NCBI GenBank assembly: GCA_018242525.1 | Contig: JAFEBS010000001.1 | Location: 31,615 to 95,614, forward strand | Direction: 5' to 3' | Source of the DNA: Planctomycetota bacterium | GTDB lineage: Bacteria; Planctomycetota; Planctomycetia; Planctomycetales; Planctomycetaceae | DNA length: 64,000 nt | Shown: piece by piece, positions 9,328 to 18,446 of the stretch | How positions within the stretch are numbered: position 1 is the stretch's first letter | Layout: each line of letters begins with the position of its first letter | Position numbers and translations under genes: made by a program | Notes under the pieces: model-generated | Told to the model about the DNA's origin: nothing | Seen by the model: only the letters and a program-made list of their open reading frames with translations | Databases searched by the model: none

Positions 9328-9813
9328 ATGTCCACGACACTTGCCTCGAAGAAGAAGGCCGAGACGACAACCGACTTGGCGAAAGGATTGTGGCCTGATT
9401 TTGGCTTGCCATCATTGAACCGGCTTCGCCATGAATTTGACGATCTGTGGAACAAGTTCTACAACGAAGTCCCGGCCCTGTGGAATGCCGAGCGAGCCGA
9501 CTTGCGGTGGTCATTCGATGTCGAAGACACGCCGGACGCCTACGTGATCAAGGCCGAAGCGCCTGGTTTCGAAGCGAATGATTTCAACGTGGAACTGCGC
9601 GGAGACAACCTGGTTCTGCAAGCGAAGAAATCGAAGGAAGAGAAATCGAAGGAAAAGGAATCGTTCACATCAACTCAGTTCTACCGGGCCATGTCGATTC
9701 CGGCACACGTGGCCGTCGACAAGATCGACGCAGCGTACGACAAGGGAATCCTGACCGTCACGCTGCCGAAGACTGAAGACGGCAAAGGCCGCAAGATCGC
9801 CGTGAAAGGCTAA
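9328..9813 (+). CDS. Small heat-shock protein, Hsp20 / alpha-crystallin family
   Basis: 161 residues with AGGAG before the ATG. An N-terminal arm (about 1-50) is followed by the alpha-crystallin domain (about 55-150): FDVEDTPDAYVIKAEAPGFEANDFNVELRGDN at its start and YDKGILTVTLPK, the family's G-I-L-x-(V/I)-x-(L/I)-P-K ending. A Lys/Glu-rich insert (KKSKEEKSKEKES) sits in the middle loop. The C-terminal I-x-I/V anchor is reduced to RKIAVKG. It is an ATP-independent holdase for unfolding proteins. It diverges from the usp operon and shares its promoter type. Confidence 0.92.
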   Translation: MSTTLASKKKAETTTDLAKGLWPDFGLPSLNRLRHEFDDLWNKFYNEVPALWNAERADLRWSFDVEDTPDAYVIKAEAPGFEANDFNVELRGDNLVLQAKKSKEEKSKEKESFTSTQFYRAMSIPAHVAVDKIDAAYDKGILTVTLPKTEDGKGRKIAVKG

Positions 9814-9869
9814 ACAGCTTTGCAGGATGTTGAGACGGAATCGCGGAAACCTCAATGCACTTGCCCGAT

Positions 9870-9924
9870 GCGCGAGCGAGGGATAAACAAGTTGGACTCG
9901 CATCGATGAATCCCTCGCTCGCGC
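9870..9924. repeat. Inverted repeat element, copy 1 of a dispersed family
   Basis: A perfect 14-bp inverted repeat (GCGCGAGCGAGGGA at 9870-9883, TCCCTCGCTCGCGC at 9911-9924) encloses a 27-nt loop. The preceding bases GCCCGAT are shared with a related element at 29861-29931. The element stands just after hsp20 and could double as its terminator. Confidence 0.7.
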
Positions 9925-9989
9925 GTTTTGAAGTTGCGCCTTTTCACGTGCGATTTCAAACGACGACTTGCCAGCGACGAATGTGGCTA

Positions 9990-10066
9990 TCCAGGTGATA
10001 AAAAGGGGGCCGCCAGATAAGTGATCACCTGGACATTGCAGCGCTGATCTGTCTTCGCGGATCAGC
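9990..10066. terminator. Two tandem hairpins between convergent hsp20 and the hydrogenase operon
   Basis: The first is TCCAGGTGAT (9990-9999) with ATCACCTGGA (10024-10033), a perfect 10-bp pair. The second is GCTGATC (10043-10049) with GATCAGC (10060-10066). They lie in the 350-nt space between the ends of hsp20 (plus) and hypE (minus), so a bidirectional transcription stop is likely. Nothing else is recognisable in 9925-10161. Confidence 0.4.
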
Positions 10067-10161
10067 AGTCGCCCGCATCCCCAATCACAAATCGAAAAAA
10101 TCTGACTTCGTCATTGCGCCGAAACTCCTGGCCGTCGTGCGAGCCAGCGACCGGGTTGACA

Positions 10162-11235
10162 TCAGCAGATTCGCGGCAAAGGTGCCCCCGACGGTTCATC
10201 AATGGCGACTTCCCTGCCGGAAACCCGCACCATCGTGACTGCCGGACGACGCGACACGGCAACGCGTCCGATCGCGGCCGCGGATTGAGTGATCGGAAAC
10301 TGACGCAGCAGAGCCAGCGTCGGCTGTACCAGGTGCGACGGCGTCGCCAGTAAACATGTTCCTTCGTTTGCCAAGTGGATTGCGTCGAGTCCCAGCAGTT
10401 CGCAGACCGCACGAACCGACGCGGTCACCGGGATCTGATCTTCAACCAGCATGCAGCGTGTCCGTGACATTTCGGTCCATTCATGAAGCACCGCTGCAAC
10501 TCCGCCGCGAGTGGCATCCCGTACGGCACGCGGTGTCAGACCCGCACTGATTAACGCCATCAACGGCTCCGTGAGCGGAGCACAATCGCTGTGGGGCAAT
10601 GGATCAAAGTCAAATTGTTCCCGGCTGCAAAGTACGGCCGCACCGTGGCAGCCGATCGGACCGCTGACGATGATCTCGTCGTCCGGTTGCAGTGTCGCCG
10701 CGCCTGTCGGGGCCGAATGACATCGCACCCCGATTCCGGAGGTGGTGACGTACAACTTGTCTGTCATTCCGCGGGGAACAACCTTGGTGTCACCCGTGAC
10801 AATCTGGACGTGTGCTGTCACTGCGGCGTCGCGAATACTGTCCAGAACCTGGTTCAGCAGGCTGACTGGCAACCCTTCTTCGATAATCATTGCCAGGCTG
10901 AGCCAAAGCGGTCGAGCACCTGTCACCGCCAAATCGTTCACTGTGCCGAATACGGCCAGCTTGCCGATGTCTCCTCCCGGAAAGAACAGCGGCGACACCG
11001 TATAGCCATCCGTTGTGAACGCCAAAGCCGTTGACGCTTCGTCATCCGGCGAAGGAAGCATCAAAGTCGCGGAATCTTCGAGACGCAACAGCGTATCGTT
11101 TCCCAACCGGCGAAGAATCTGGTCACGGATCAGGCTTCGCGACAACCGCCCGCCTTCCCCATGCGCCAAACTGATCTGACTATCATCCTGCGTTACGGGA
11201 AGCGGGCACTGGAACCAGGGATTCGCCTCATTCAC
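10162..11235 (-). CDS. hypE: HypE, carbamoyl-dehydratase for the hydrogenase CN ligand
   Basis: 357 residues from a GTG at 11235 that overlaps the hypD stop by 8 nt; a longer open frame into hypD is rejected. HypE uses ATP to dehydrate the thiocarboxamide on its C-terminal Cys to thiocyanate, the cyanide donor for the Fe(CN)2CO centre. The family features are present: an N-terminal HGEGGRLSRSLI, the PurM/ThiL-like ATP-binding core (TTDGYTVSPLFFPGGDIGKLAVFGTVNDLAVTGA split over two strands), and the required ending PRIC with the terminal Cys. It is the last gene of the operon. Confidence 0.95.
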   Translation of the reverse strand: MNEANPWFQCPLPVTQDDSQISLAHGEGGRLSRSLIRDQILRRLGNDTLLRLEDSATLMLPSPDDEASTALAFTTDGYTVSPLFFPGGDIGKLAVFGTVNDLAVTGARPLWLSLAMIIEEGLPVSLLNQVLDSIRDAAVTAHVQIVTGDTKVVPRGMTDKLYVTTSGIGVRCHSAPTGAATLQPDDEIIVSGPIGCHGAAVLCSREQFDFDPLPHSDCAPLTEPLMALISAGLTPRAVRDATRGGVAAVLHEWTEMSRTRCMLVEDQIPVTASVRAVCELLGLDAIHLANEGTCLLATPSHLVQPTLALLRQFPITQSAAAIGRVAVSRRPAVTMVRVSGREVAIDEPSGAPLPRIC

Positions 11236-12331
11236 TCGAAGCCTCGACAGTCTGAGCGTACCTGAAATACGCGGCGCAGGCCCCTTCGGACGAGACCATC
11301 GGTGCGCCACGCGGCTGATCGGGAGTACACGCGTTTCCGAACAAGGGACATTGTGGCGGCTTGATCTGACCCGACAAGACCAGACCGCTTTGACATTCCC
11401 CGTCATGGTCGGACACGGCAGACTCCAATGAAAACCGGACGCGAGCGTCAAACGATTGAAACTCCGCCCTCAATCTCAATCCTCCCTCGGCAATCCGTCC
11501 AAAACCCCGCCAGGGAATCGTCGCGACTTGAAAGACTTCGTCGAGAAGTTGCTGGGCTCGCGCATTACCCGTCGGACGTGCGGAGCGAGAATAGCGGTTT
11601 TCCAGCGCTGGCGTTTTCTGTTCGAGCAGTCGAACACATTCGGACAACCCCGACAGCAAATCGACGGGTTCGAACCCGGTGACAACGATCGGCACCTGGA
11701 ATCCCCGAACCAACTCTTCGTAATGAGCGAACCCTGTGACCGTGCAGACATGTCCAGCCGCCAGAAATCCCTGAACCCGGCAGTTTGGCAGTTGCAGAAT
11801 GGCCCGCATGGCTGGCTCGACACGAACATGGTGATCAAGGACGCTGAAATTTGTGAGTCCCAGTTGGCGAGCTTGCAGCAGCGCTAACGCCGTTGCCGGA
11901 GCTGTTGTTTCAAAGCCAACTCCAAAAAACACGACCTCACGAGCAGGATTCCTGACGGCCAATTGCACGGCGTCCATGGGGGAATAGACAATGCGAACGT
12001 CCGCCCCACGTGCTCTGGCCTGCAGCAGACTGCCCGTCGCACCGGGTACGCGAAGCATGTCTCCAAAACTGGCCAGCGTCACGTGATGATTCAGGGTAAG
12101 TTCCATGGCGTCCCCGATCGTCTCGGCGGGAGTGACGCAGACGGGGCATCCCGGTCCATGGATCAGTTCCAGCACGTCGTCCAGGGCACCTTCCAATCCA
12201 TAACGCAGGAATGCATGCGTCTGACCACCACAAACATCCATGATCACCCAACGCTGCGTCACGGATTGACGGAGTTCCGTCAGTTGGCGTGTCAGCACCT
12301 TCGACTGGCGAAACTCATCCACGTACTTCAT
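11228..12331 (-). CDS. hypD: HypD, Fe(CN)2CO assembly scaffold
   Basis: 367 residues, the usual length. With HypC it builds the Fe(CN)2CO unit of [NiFe] hydrogenases. Diagnostic motifs are DVCGGQTHAFLRYG near residue 35, GPGCPVCVTP near 70, GFETTAPATA in the middle, and the C-terminal Cys set for a [4Fe-4S] cluster. The start overlaps the hypC stop (ATGA), indicating translational coupling. Confidence 0.95.
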   Translation of the reverse strand: MKYVDEFRQSKVLTRQLTELRQSVTQRWVIMDVCGGQTHAFLRYGLEGALDDVLELIHGPGCPVCVTPAETIGDAMELTLNHHVTLASFGDMLRVPGATGSLLQARARGADVRIVYSPMDAVQLAVRNPAREVVFFGVGFETTAPATALALLQARQLGLTNFSVLDHHVRVEPAMRAILQLPNCRVQGFLAAGHVCTVTGFAHYEELVRGFQVPIVVTGFEPVDLLSGLSECVRLLEQKTPALENRYSRSARPTGNARAQQLLDEVFQVATIPWRGFGRIAEGGLRLRAEFQSFDARVRFSLESAVSDHDGECQSGLVLSGQIKPPQCPLFGNACTPDQPRGAPMVSSEGACAAYFRYAQTVEASSE

Positions 12332-12582
12332 GGCGCTTCCGATCCGGTTTCTCCAACTGCGTCTGCGTTGGAAAGATCGCTGAGCGTCTGCCTGGCGGCC
12401 TGTTCGTCGATCACCGTCAATGCCACACCGGCATGCACCAGCACGTAGTCACCTTCCTGCGCGTCCGGCACGCACGCCATGTGGCAACGTTTCCGGATCC
12501 CACCGAAATCGATTTCCGCGGTGGCCAGCAGCGGGTCGTGGTCAATCCAGCGTACGAGTTGGCCGGGAACTCCCAGGCACAT
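12328..12582 (-). CDS. hypC: HypC, hydrogenase maturation chaperone
   Basis: 84 residues starting MCLGVPGQLV, with the essential Cys2, preceded by AAGGAG. A longer open frame that enters hypF is rejected because this N-terminus is diagnostic. HypC binds the iron with HypD and delivers it to the large subunit. The start lies 41 nt inside the 3' end of hypF and the stop overlaps hypD. Confidence 0.93.
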   Translation of the reverse strand: MCLGVPGQLVRWIDHDPLLATAEIDFGGIRKRCHMACVPDAQEGDYVLVHAGVALTVIDEQAARQTLSDLSNADAVGETGSEAP

Positions 12583-14866
12583 GCCGCGTCTCCTTGATCT
12601 GATGTGAAGCGATACACACGGCAAGTTGTCCTGCCGCCAGGCCACCGTCATTCGGCGGAATGACTCCCGGCAATCCCAGCCTGTCTGGATCGAATGGCCA
12701 CAGTTCTGCGACAAGCTCCACGAGGACGCGGTTCTGAAAAGCGCCACCTCCCAGCAACACCGGCAGTTCCGGAAATCGGCCCGTAATGTCGATGATCGCT
12801 TGCGCCAGACCACGATGAAACCTCATCGCCATGACTCCCGGTGAGACCCCGGACCTCCGCTCCAGGAGAATCTGCCGTATCAGGGGCCGCCAATCAAGTT
12901 GAATTGGGTCTGTCAATTGGATCTCGATTCGATATGCCTCCGATTCCGCCTGATCGCAGGCCGACTCCAGGCACATCGCCGCGTATCCTTCGAACGCAGC
13001 GTGCGTCATGTTCAAGATCAGCAGCGCCGCGACGTCAAACAACCGGCCGCAACTCGTCGTTGTCGGGCTGAATGAACTTTTCATCGCTTGCTGAATGCAA
13101 TGGATGTCCCGTTCCGTCATGTCGAGCAGCCGTGCAATGTCATCCGGTCTGAGTTCGTCCAGTTGCGATAACAACGCGATCCCCAGACGCCGAAGATCCG
13201 TAATCGCGGCCTCGCCACCAGGCAGAACAAACGGACGCAGACACGCGACACGCTGAAACTTCGTGGCGGTTGCCCGCAAAAACTCTCCTCCCCAAATTCC
13301 TCCGTCGGGCCCAAGTCCGGTTCCGTCCCAGGCAACTCCCAGAACTTCGCGATCCAACCATTGATGCTCCAGCATGCCCGCGACGACATGCGCGTGATGA
13401 TGCCAAACATGCCGCGGCAGCCGTTTTTGATCCGTGGCCCATTGAGTCGAGTGGTAACCCGGATGAGCGTCGCAGGCCAATGAAGTTATGTGACGGTTAA
13501 AAACCAGTTCGCTAGTCTGTCGGATATGATCCTCCCATCGCTCCCGAGCGGACGGGGTGTCCAGGTCACCAATGTGCGGCCCCAGCACGGCCTGAGGTCC
13601 GCCAGCGATCGCGATGGCGGATTTCTGGTGTCCGCCGCACGCCAGAATGTGGCTGACGGAAGTTGTATCAGTCAGTGGATCGAGCAGCCGCAATGGAAGG
13701 GGTGCGATTCCTCGAGCCGCTCGAATTGTAACGGGGCGGTTCGCGATGACGCGCACGACACTGTCATCAATCGGCCGCTGAATTTCGCGATCGTGATGCA
13801 GGAACAAATCGGCAACGTTCTGTAACCTCTGTTCCGCCTCGTCAATCCGATACGCCAACGGCTCTCCGTCCCGATTGCCACTCGTACAGACCAGTGGCCG
13901 CCCCGTGAGTTCCAGCAGCAGAGCATGCATGGCTGTCGTCGGCAATAGAATACCGACCTCGGACAATCCCGGATTGATCTCCCGTGCGAGGGCAGATGTC
14001 TCCAGTTGTCGTAGCAGGACAATGGGATTGGCCGCGGAACAGACTTCCATCTCCTCGATGGGGCTCAGTTCAGCGACCTGACGAATCGCGGCCAATGTTG
14101 GCATCACCACAGCGAGCGGTTTCACGGGTCGGCGCTTTCGCTGACGTAATCGCCCGATCGAGTCTGATGACGTGGCATCGACCAGTAACTGGTACCCCCC
14201 CACGGCTCGCATGGCAACAATCTGACCCCGGCACAAAACGTCCGCTGCAGCATCCAGCGCCGCCTGGTTTGTAAAGCGCCGGCCACTGCTCCAGATCTGG
14301 GGGCCGCACTGAGGACAGGAAATCGTTTGCGCATGAAACCGGCGGTCTAGCGGATCGTGATACTCGCGCGAACAGTCGGCACACATGTCAAAGGCCTGCA
14401 TGCTGGTTCGCTGGCGGTCAAACGGCATCGCGGTCAGGAGACTGTAACGAGGGCCGCACCGGGCGCAGGTTGTAAATGGATAACGAAACCGTCGATTGTC
14501 CGGATCGCGCATGTCCCCCAGACATTCGCTGCAGATCGCTCTGTCACGCGGTAGCGGTGTTGAAAGTGGCCCCATTGTCACAGAGTCGATGATCTGAAAA
14601 CCGTGACTGTGAACTTCGTCGATCGATGTGCAGGCATACTCGGCAATGACGGCCGATGGTGGAATGTTTGTGGCAATCAGATCCTGCAGCACGTCATCAG
14701 CAGGCAAGTTTCCCCGCAGGATGAATTCAACACCATTCGGCGTGTTGCGAATGCTGCCGTCCCACGAATGCTTGATGGCCAGTCGCGCCAGGGTTGGTCG
14801 CAGTCCGCAACCCTGCACGGATCCCTGCAACAGAACTCTGCGAGCAACATCGACCATTTCAAGCAC
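12542..14866 (-). CDS. hypF: HypF, carbamoyltransferase
   Basis: 774 residues from a GTG at 14866 directly after the hypB stop; an ATG at 14857 is an alternative. HypF converts carbamoyl phosphate to carbamoyl-AMP and loads HypE. Order: acylphosphatase domain (1-90, QGSVQGCGLRPT in place of the usual GVGFRP, with the catalytic Arg kept), two zinc fingers (CSEC...CARCGPRYS; CADC...CPQCGP, about 105-185), YrdC-like domain (about 200-390), and Kae1-like C-terminal domain with VWHHHAHVVAG and GVAWDGTGLGPDG. All domains needed for activity are present. Confidence 0.95.
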   Translation of the reverse strand: MLEMVDVARRVLLQGSVQGCGLRPTLARLAIKHSWDGSIRNTPNGVEFILRGNLPADDVLQDLIATNIPPSAVIAEYACTSIDEVHSHGFQIIDSVTMGPLSTPLPRDRAICSECLGDMRDPDNRRFRYPFTTCARCGPRYSLLTAMPFDRQRTSMQAFDMCADCSREYHDPLDRRFHAQTISCPQCGPQIWSSGRRFTNQAALDAAADVLCRGQIVAMRAVGGYQLLVDATSSDSIGRLRQRKRRPVKPLAVVMPTLAAIRQVAELSPIEEMEVCSAANPIVLLRQLETSALAREINPGLSEVGILLPTTAMHALLLELTGRPLVCTSGNRDGEPLAYRIDEAEQRLQNVADLFLHHDREIQRPIDDSVVRVIANRPVTIRAARGIAPLPLRLLDPLTDTTSVSHILACGGHQKSAIAIAGGPQAVLGPHIGDLDTPSARERWEDHIRQTSELVFNRHITSLACDAHPGYHSTQWATDQKRLPRHVWHHHAHVVAGMLEHQWLDREVLGVAWDGTGLGPDGGIWGGEFLRATATKFQRVACLRPFVLPGGEAAITDLRRLGIALLSQLDELRPDDIARLLDMTERDIHCIQQAMKSSFSPTTTSCGRLFDVAALLILNMTHAAFEGYAAMCLESACDQAESEAYRIEIQLTDPIQLDWRPLIRQILLERRSGVSPGVMAMRFHRGLAQAIIDITGRFPELPVLLGGGAFQNRVLVELVAELWPFDPDRLGLPGVIPPNDGGLAAGQLAVCIASHQIKETRHVPGSSRPTRTLD

Positions 14867-15547
14867 TCAGATTTCCGTCGCGGTCGTGGATCTCAGTTGA
14901 CTTCGCTGTTGCTCCAGAAACTCGCACCAGGCATCAATCCCGGTTTCCTGCAGCGCCGAAGCCGCCAGGACAGACATCCCCGCGTTGACGAGATTCACGT
15001 CGTTCACGACCGATTCCCAGACAAACGGGACATAGGGTAACAGGTCGCATTTGTTGATGACGCACGCCTGACTGGTCCGAAATGCCTTGGGGTATTTGCC
15101 GGGCTTGTCGTCACCTTCGGTCACGCTCAGGACGACTACCCGCAAGTGCTCCCCGAGATCATGTGAGGCCGGACACACCAGGTTTCCCACGTTCTCGATG
15201 AACAGGAATTCCAGATCCGGACAATCCAGCGCATCGAAACCCGAGCGCACCAGGGAAAGTTCCAGATGGCAGGCCCCTCCTGTCGTCAGTTGGCGGACCG
15301 GTGTCAGCGGTGCCAGTCGCTGCGCGTCTCGATCCGTCGCGATATCCCCGACAAGCACCGCCATCCGGTGCTTCTGGCCCCAATGCCGGGCCGTCGCCTG
15401 AAGCAGACTCGTCTTGCCGGCGCCCGGTGACGAGATCAGATTCACACACAAGATGCCTCGATCGGTGAGTCGTTGCCGCCAGGCCGCGGCCTCCTGACGG
15501 CGCTGTCCCGCAATGTCCCGCTGAATTGCCACTGTATCAATACTCAT
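14867..15547 (-). CDS. hypB: HypB, nickel-insertion GTPase
   Basis: 226 residues with a strong AGGAGG. The G1 loop is SSPGAGKTSLL near residue 40, the ENVGNLVCPA signature follows near 120, and NKCDLLPY is the G4 region. It supplies GTP hydrolysis and nickel transfer with HypA. The N-terminal CxxCGC motif and His-rich stretch of some HypB proteins are absent, so nickel storage is unlikely. The ATGA overlap with hypA suggests coupled translation. Confidence 0.95.
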   Translation of the reverse strand: MSIDTVAIQRDIAGQRRQEAAAWRQRLTDRGILCVNLISSPGAGKTSLLQATARHWGQKHRMAVLVGDIATDRDAQRLAPLTPVRQLTTGGACHLELSLVRSGFDALDCPDLEFLFIENVGNLVCPASHDLGEHLRVVVLSVTEGDDKPGKYPKAFRTSQACVINKCDLLPYVPFVWESVVNDVNLVNAGMSVLAASALQETGIDAWCEFLEQQRSQLRSTTATEI

Positions 15548-15912
15548 GAAACGGCCTCCTGAGGTTGGGGGCGAACCACGGTCAAATTGACCAGTCGCAG
15601 CTCTTCGCCGGAAATGACATCCACTTTCGCATGTTCACATCGGGGGCAGACAAAACGAAATCGTTCCACTGGAAATTGCTCGCAGCATTGGCGGCAACGG
15701 ACCGTGAGTGGAACGACCGTCAAACGCAGTTGAACCTGCTGCGGCCAGCGTTCCGCCGCAAGCTCCTGAAAGGCAGTCTCCAGCAACGATGGTTCGACCC
15801 CGGCGAATTCACCAACTTCGAGATGCACGGCCGTTAAACCGCTCAACTGCCGATTCTGGAGTTCTTCTTCGATTTGCTCGATCAGTCGCATTACCAGTGA
15901 TCGCTCATGCAT
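15544..15912 (-). CDS. hypA: HypA, nickel metallochaperone
   Basis: 122 residues. The start at 15912 gives the canonical MHERSLV N-terminus, whose His2 binds nickel; a longer frame is rejected. The zinc site is CRQC...CPRC with the linking FRFVCPRCEHAKVDVISGEEL. It overlaps the endopeptidase gene by 8 nt and hypB by 4 nt. Confidence 0.93.
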   Translation of the reverse strand: MHERSLVMRLIEQIEEELQNRQLSGLTAVHLEVGEFAGVEPSLLETAFQELAAERWPQQVQLRLTVVPLTVRCRQCCEQFPVERFRFVCPRCEHAKVDVISGEELRLVNLTVVRPQPQEAVS

Positions 15913-16351
15913 CAGCGTATTTTTCCCAAATGGCCGTGGCGGCCTTCTCGCACGCCGCTCGGACTTCCGCACCTGCGTTCAGGCTCGGGAACCACGTTTG
16001 TCCTTCCACGGCCCAGATTTCGACGCTGGATGGATTCATTCCAAGCCCGGTGGCAAGTTCCATGACTTCACTCAAGCCCATGTCATGCGTGCCATGTGCC
16101 TGCCGTGCCAACAGACGGTCCGTTGGCCACGACCAGCAATGAATGCTTCCAGGCGGTCCCGCCCCCTGACAGGCATCACAGATCACGAGTCGTTGCCGTT
16201 GCTCCATAAAATCCAGGATGTCAGCGGGATTTGAAACGCGTCGCAGTTCACAGTCGTGGAATCCCAATTCCTGCAATCGGTCCAGGATCAGCCAGCCAGC
16301 ACGATCATCGCCATAATGACTCCCCACGCCGACGATCAACGCCCGCGTCAT
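15905..16351 (-). CDS. [NiFe] hydrogenase maturation endopeptidase (HycI/HyaD type)
   Basis: 148 residues from an ATG at 16351 that overlaps the large-subunit stop (ATGA). It cuts the C-terminal tail of the large subunit after nickel insertion. The motif ALIVGVGSHYGDDRAGW carries the nickel-sensing Asp region, and VICDACQGAGPPGSI the second acidic site. The His near HDMG matches the third metal ligand. Its position directly after the large subunit fits that substrate. Confidence 0.9.
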   Translation of the reverse strand: MTRALIVGVGSHYGDDRAGWLILDRLQELGFHDCELRRVSNPADILDFMEQRQRLVICDACQGAGPPGSIHCWSWPTDRLLARQAHGTHDMGLSEVMELATGLGMNPSSVEIWAVEGQTWFPSLNAGAEVRAACEKAATAIWEKYADA

Positions 16352-17652
16352 GGGATTTCTTCCCAACGAACCCTGAGAAAATGTGTTGAGCAACTGATGC
16401 AAGGGTCATAAGTGCGCACCAGTCGTTCGCAGTCACTGGCGAGTTCCTCGCGCGAGGCCTTTGCCTGCAGGTTCCGGGAAAGGTATGTCGTCAGGTCACC
16501 TTCGATTTGACGTTGATTTTGCGATGTCGGCGGAATGATTCTGGCCTGGCGGATCTTGCCGGCATCATCAATCTGATAGTCATGAAACAGCAGACCGCGA
16601 GGAGCCTCGGTGGCAGCGCACGCCTGGCCAGCGGCTGGCTGATATGGCATGCGAGACGGCCCACTGGGGTGGTAGCCCCGCAGGATGTCGAGTGCTTCTT
16701 CGTACACCTGCACGAGTTCCAATGCCCGGGCGATAATGCTGCGAAACGGATTACGACACTCGGACTCCATTCCGACTTCGTCGGCCAGGCGCTGCACTGT
16801 CTGTGACAGTTGGCCTCGATTGAGATTGATGCGCGCCAGCGGTCCAACGAAATAAGGCGTACGCTGCTCGTGTCGAACGGCCTGCAGCGCCGTCGAATGA
16901 GCCACATGCACTTCTACAAAGTGCCGGTCGAACTCAGTGACAGGCACTCGCAGCCCCTGGCTGCTGACGATCTCTCCTTCATTGAACGGATACTCGTCGG
17001 GATGGCTCAGGGAGACGAATTCATACGGCTGGGTCAGCTCGGGAAATGGAAAACTGGCAACCCATCGAGTGGCGGCAATGGCCGCTTCCAGCCCCCACTC
17101 AAAGTCCGGAATGAGCCCCGCCAGTTCCTCGCGGCGCGGCAGTCGATAAAAGCCGCCGACAGCGACATTGATTGGGTGAATTGCACGTCCACCCAACGCC
17201 TCCAGCAGGCGATTGCCATGCTTTTTCAACTGCAGACCACGCGTGATTTCCTGGGGAAACCGTTGCGCCAGTTCAATGCCACTGGCGGCTCCGAAAAAAT
17301 CGGGAGCGTGTAAAAGGTGGATGTGCAGGGCATGGCTTTCGATCCATTCGCCGCAATACAGCAACCGCCGCAATCGGCGGATCTGGGGTGTGGTCTGAAT
17401 TCCCAGTGCAGCCTCCAAGGCATGCACAGAACTCATCTGATAGGCCACGGGACAGATCCCGCAGATTCGCGCCGTGATATCCGGCGTGTCCTCCAGCGCC
17501 CGACCGCACAGCAGCGCCTCAAACAGCCGGGGCGGCTCATAAATCCGCAGTTGCACGTTTTCAATCGTGTTCTGGCGAACACGAATTGTGACTCCTCCCT
17601 CCCCTTCAACACGAGTCAGGATCGGGACTTCGATGACGTCGGTCGTGCTCAC
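16348..17652 (-). CDS. hydA: Group 3b-type [NiFe] hydrogenase large (alpha) subunit
   Basis: 434 residues from a GTG at 17652 (GTGA overlap with the small-subunit stop); an N-terminal extension lying inside the small-subunit gene is rejected. It holds the Ni-Fe site. The L1 motif is RICGICP (62-68), after the N-terminal RVEGEGG (14-20). The L2 motif is DPCISCSTH (416-424), followed by a 10-residue tail that the endopeptidase would remove after His424. The length, the short tail and the gene set indicate a cytosolic, bidirectional group 3b enzyme (NAD(P)H with protons to and from H2; some members also reduce sulfur). Confidence 0.93.
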   Translation of the reverse strand: MSTTDVIEVPILTRVEGEGGVTIRVRQNTIENVQLRIYEPPRLFEALLCGRALEDTPDITARICGICPVAYQMSSVHALEAALGIQTTPQIRRLRRLLYCGEWIESHALHIHLLHAPDFFGAASGIELAQRFPQEITRGLQLKKHGNRLLEALGGRAIHPINVAVGGFYRLPRREELAGLIPDFEWGLEAAIAATRWVASFPFPELTQPYEFVSLSHPDEYPFNEGEIVSSQGLRVPVTEFDRHFVEVHVAHSTALQAVRHEQRTPYFVGPLARINLNRGQLSQTVQRLADEVGMESECRNPFRSIIARALELVQVYEEALDILRGYHPSGPSRMPYQPAAGQACAATEAPRGLLFHDYQIDDAGKIRQARIIPPTSQNQRQIEGDLTTYLSRNLQAKASREELASDCERLVRTYDPCISCSTHFLRVRWEEIP

Positions 17653-18446
17653 GAGGGTTCTCCGTGAAGTTCGGAGAGTTCGTCCGCTGCCTGCTGGAAG
17701 GCAGGGGCGGCCGCATTGAAGTTTCTCAACAGGGGGACAAGGCGATCGGTGGTATGTCCAAGTGCCTGGAAACGGGACAGCAACGGAACCGTCTGAGCCG
17801 GCTGACTTGGACCGAAACAGCCATAGCAACCTCGATCGAATGCCGGACAAATGGCGCCGCAGCCCGACTGTGTGACCGGTCCCAGACAGGGGATTCCCCT
17901 GGAGACCACATGGCAGACGGTGCCTCGCCGTTTACAGTCGAGGCACACGCTGTGAGTCGGCAGCCGCGGACGGCGGCCTTCGGCGAGTGCCACCAGGACA
18001 TCGACCAGTTGATGGTGATTGACCGGACATCCATGCAACTCAAAATCCACGAGCACATGGGCCGCGATCGGCGTTGAGGTGGCCAGGGTATGGATGAACT
18101 CGGGACTGGGATAGACTCGGCTGACCCACTCCTCAATCTGGCCCCATTGCCGCAAAGCCTGGATTCCCCCAGCTGTTGCGCAGGCACCAATCGTCATCAG
18201 ATAGCGTGAATTACTGCGAATCTTCAGGATTCGCTGAGCGTCTTCTTCGGTTGTAATAGAACCTTCCACCAGCGCCACATCATAGGGACCTGGCTGAAGA
18301 TCGCTGCTGGCTTCGGCGAAGTGCGCGATCTCAATCAAATCACAGACCGCCAGCAGTTCGTCTTCGGCATCCAGCAACGACAATTGACACCCATCGCACG
18401 AGGCGAATTTGAAGACTGCCAATCTCGGTTTGCGTCCGCGAGCCAT
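17649..18446 (-). CDS. hydD: Group 3b-type [NiFe] hydrogenase small (delta) subunit
   Basis: 265 residues from ATG 18446; an adjacent GTG at 18449 is also possible. There is no Tat signal, so the protein is cytosolic. ASCDGCQLSLLD (Cys17, Cys20) and GACATAGG provide the proximal [4Fe-4S] ligands. The C-terminal half has CLDCKRRGTVC and GCGAICPAFDRGCYGCFGP for the further clusters. It transfers electrons between the Ni-Fe site and the diaphorase subunits. The start overlaps the stop of the preceding gene (TGATG). Confidence 0.93.
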   Translation of the reverse strand: MARGRKPRLAVFKFASCDGCQLSLLDAEDELLAVCDLIEIAHFAEASSDLQPGPYDVALVEGSITTEEDAQRILKIRSNSRYLMTIGACATAGGIQALRQWGQIEEWVSRVYPSPEFIHTLATSTPIAAHVLVDFELHGCPVNHHQLVDVLVALAEGRRPRLPTHSVCLDCKRRGTVCHVVSRGIPCLGPVTQSGCGAICPAFDRGCYGCFGPSQPAQTVPLLSRFQALGHTTDRLVPLLRNFNAAAPAFQQAADELSELHGEPS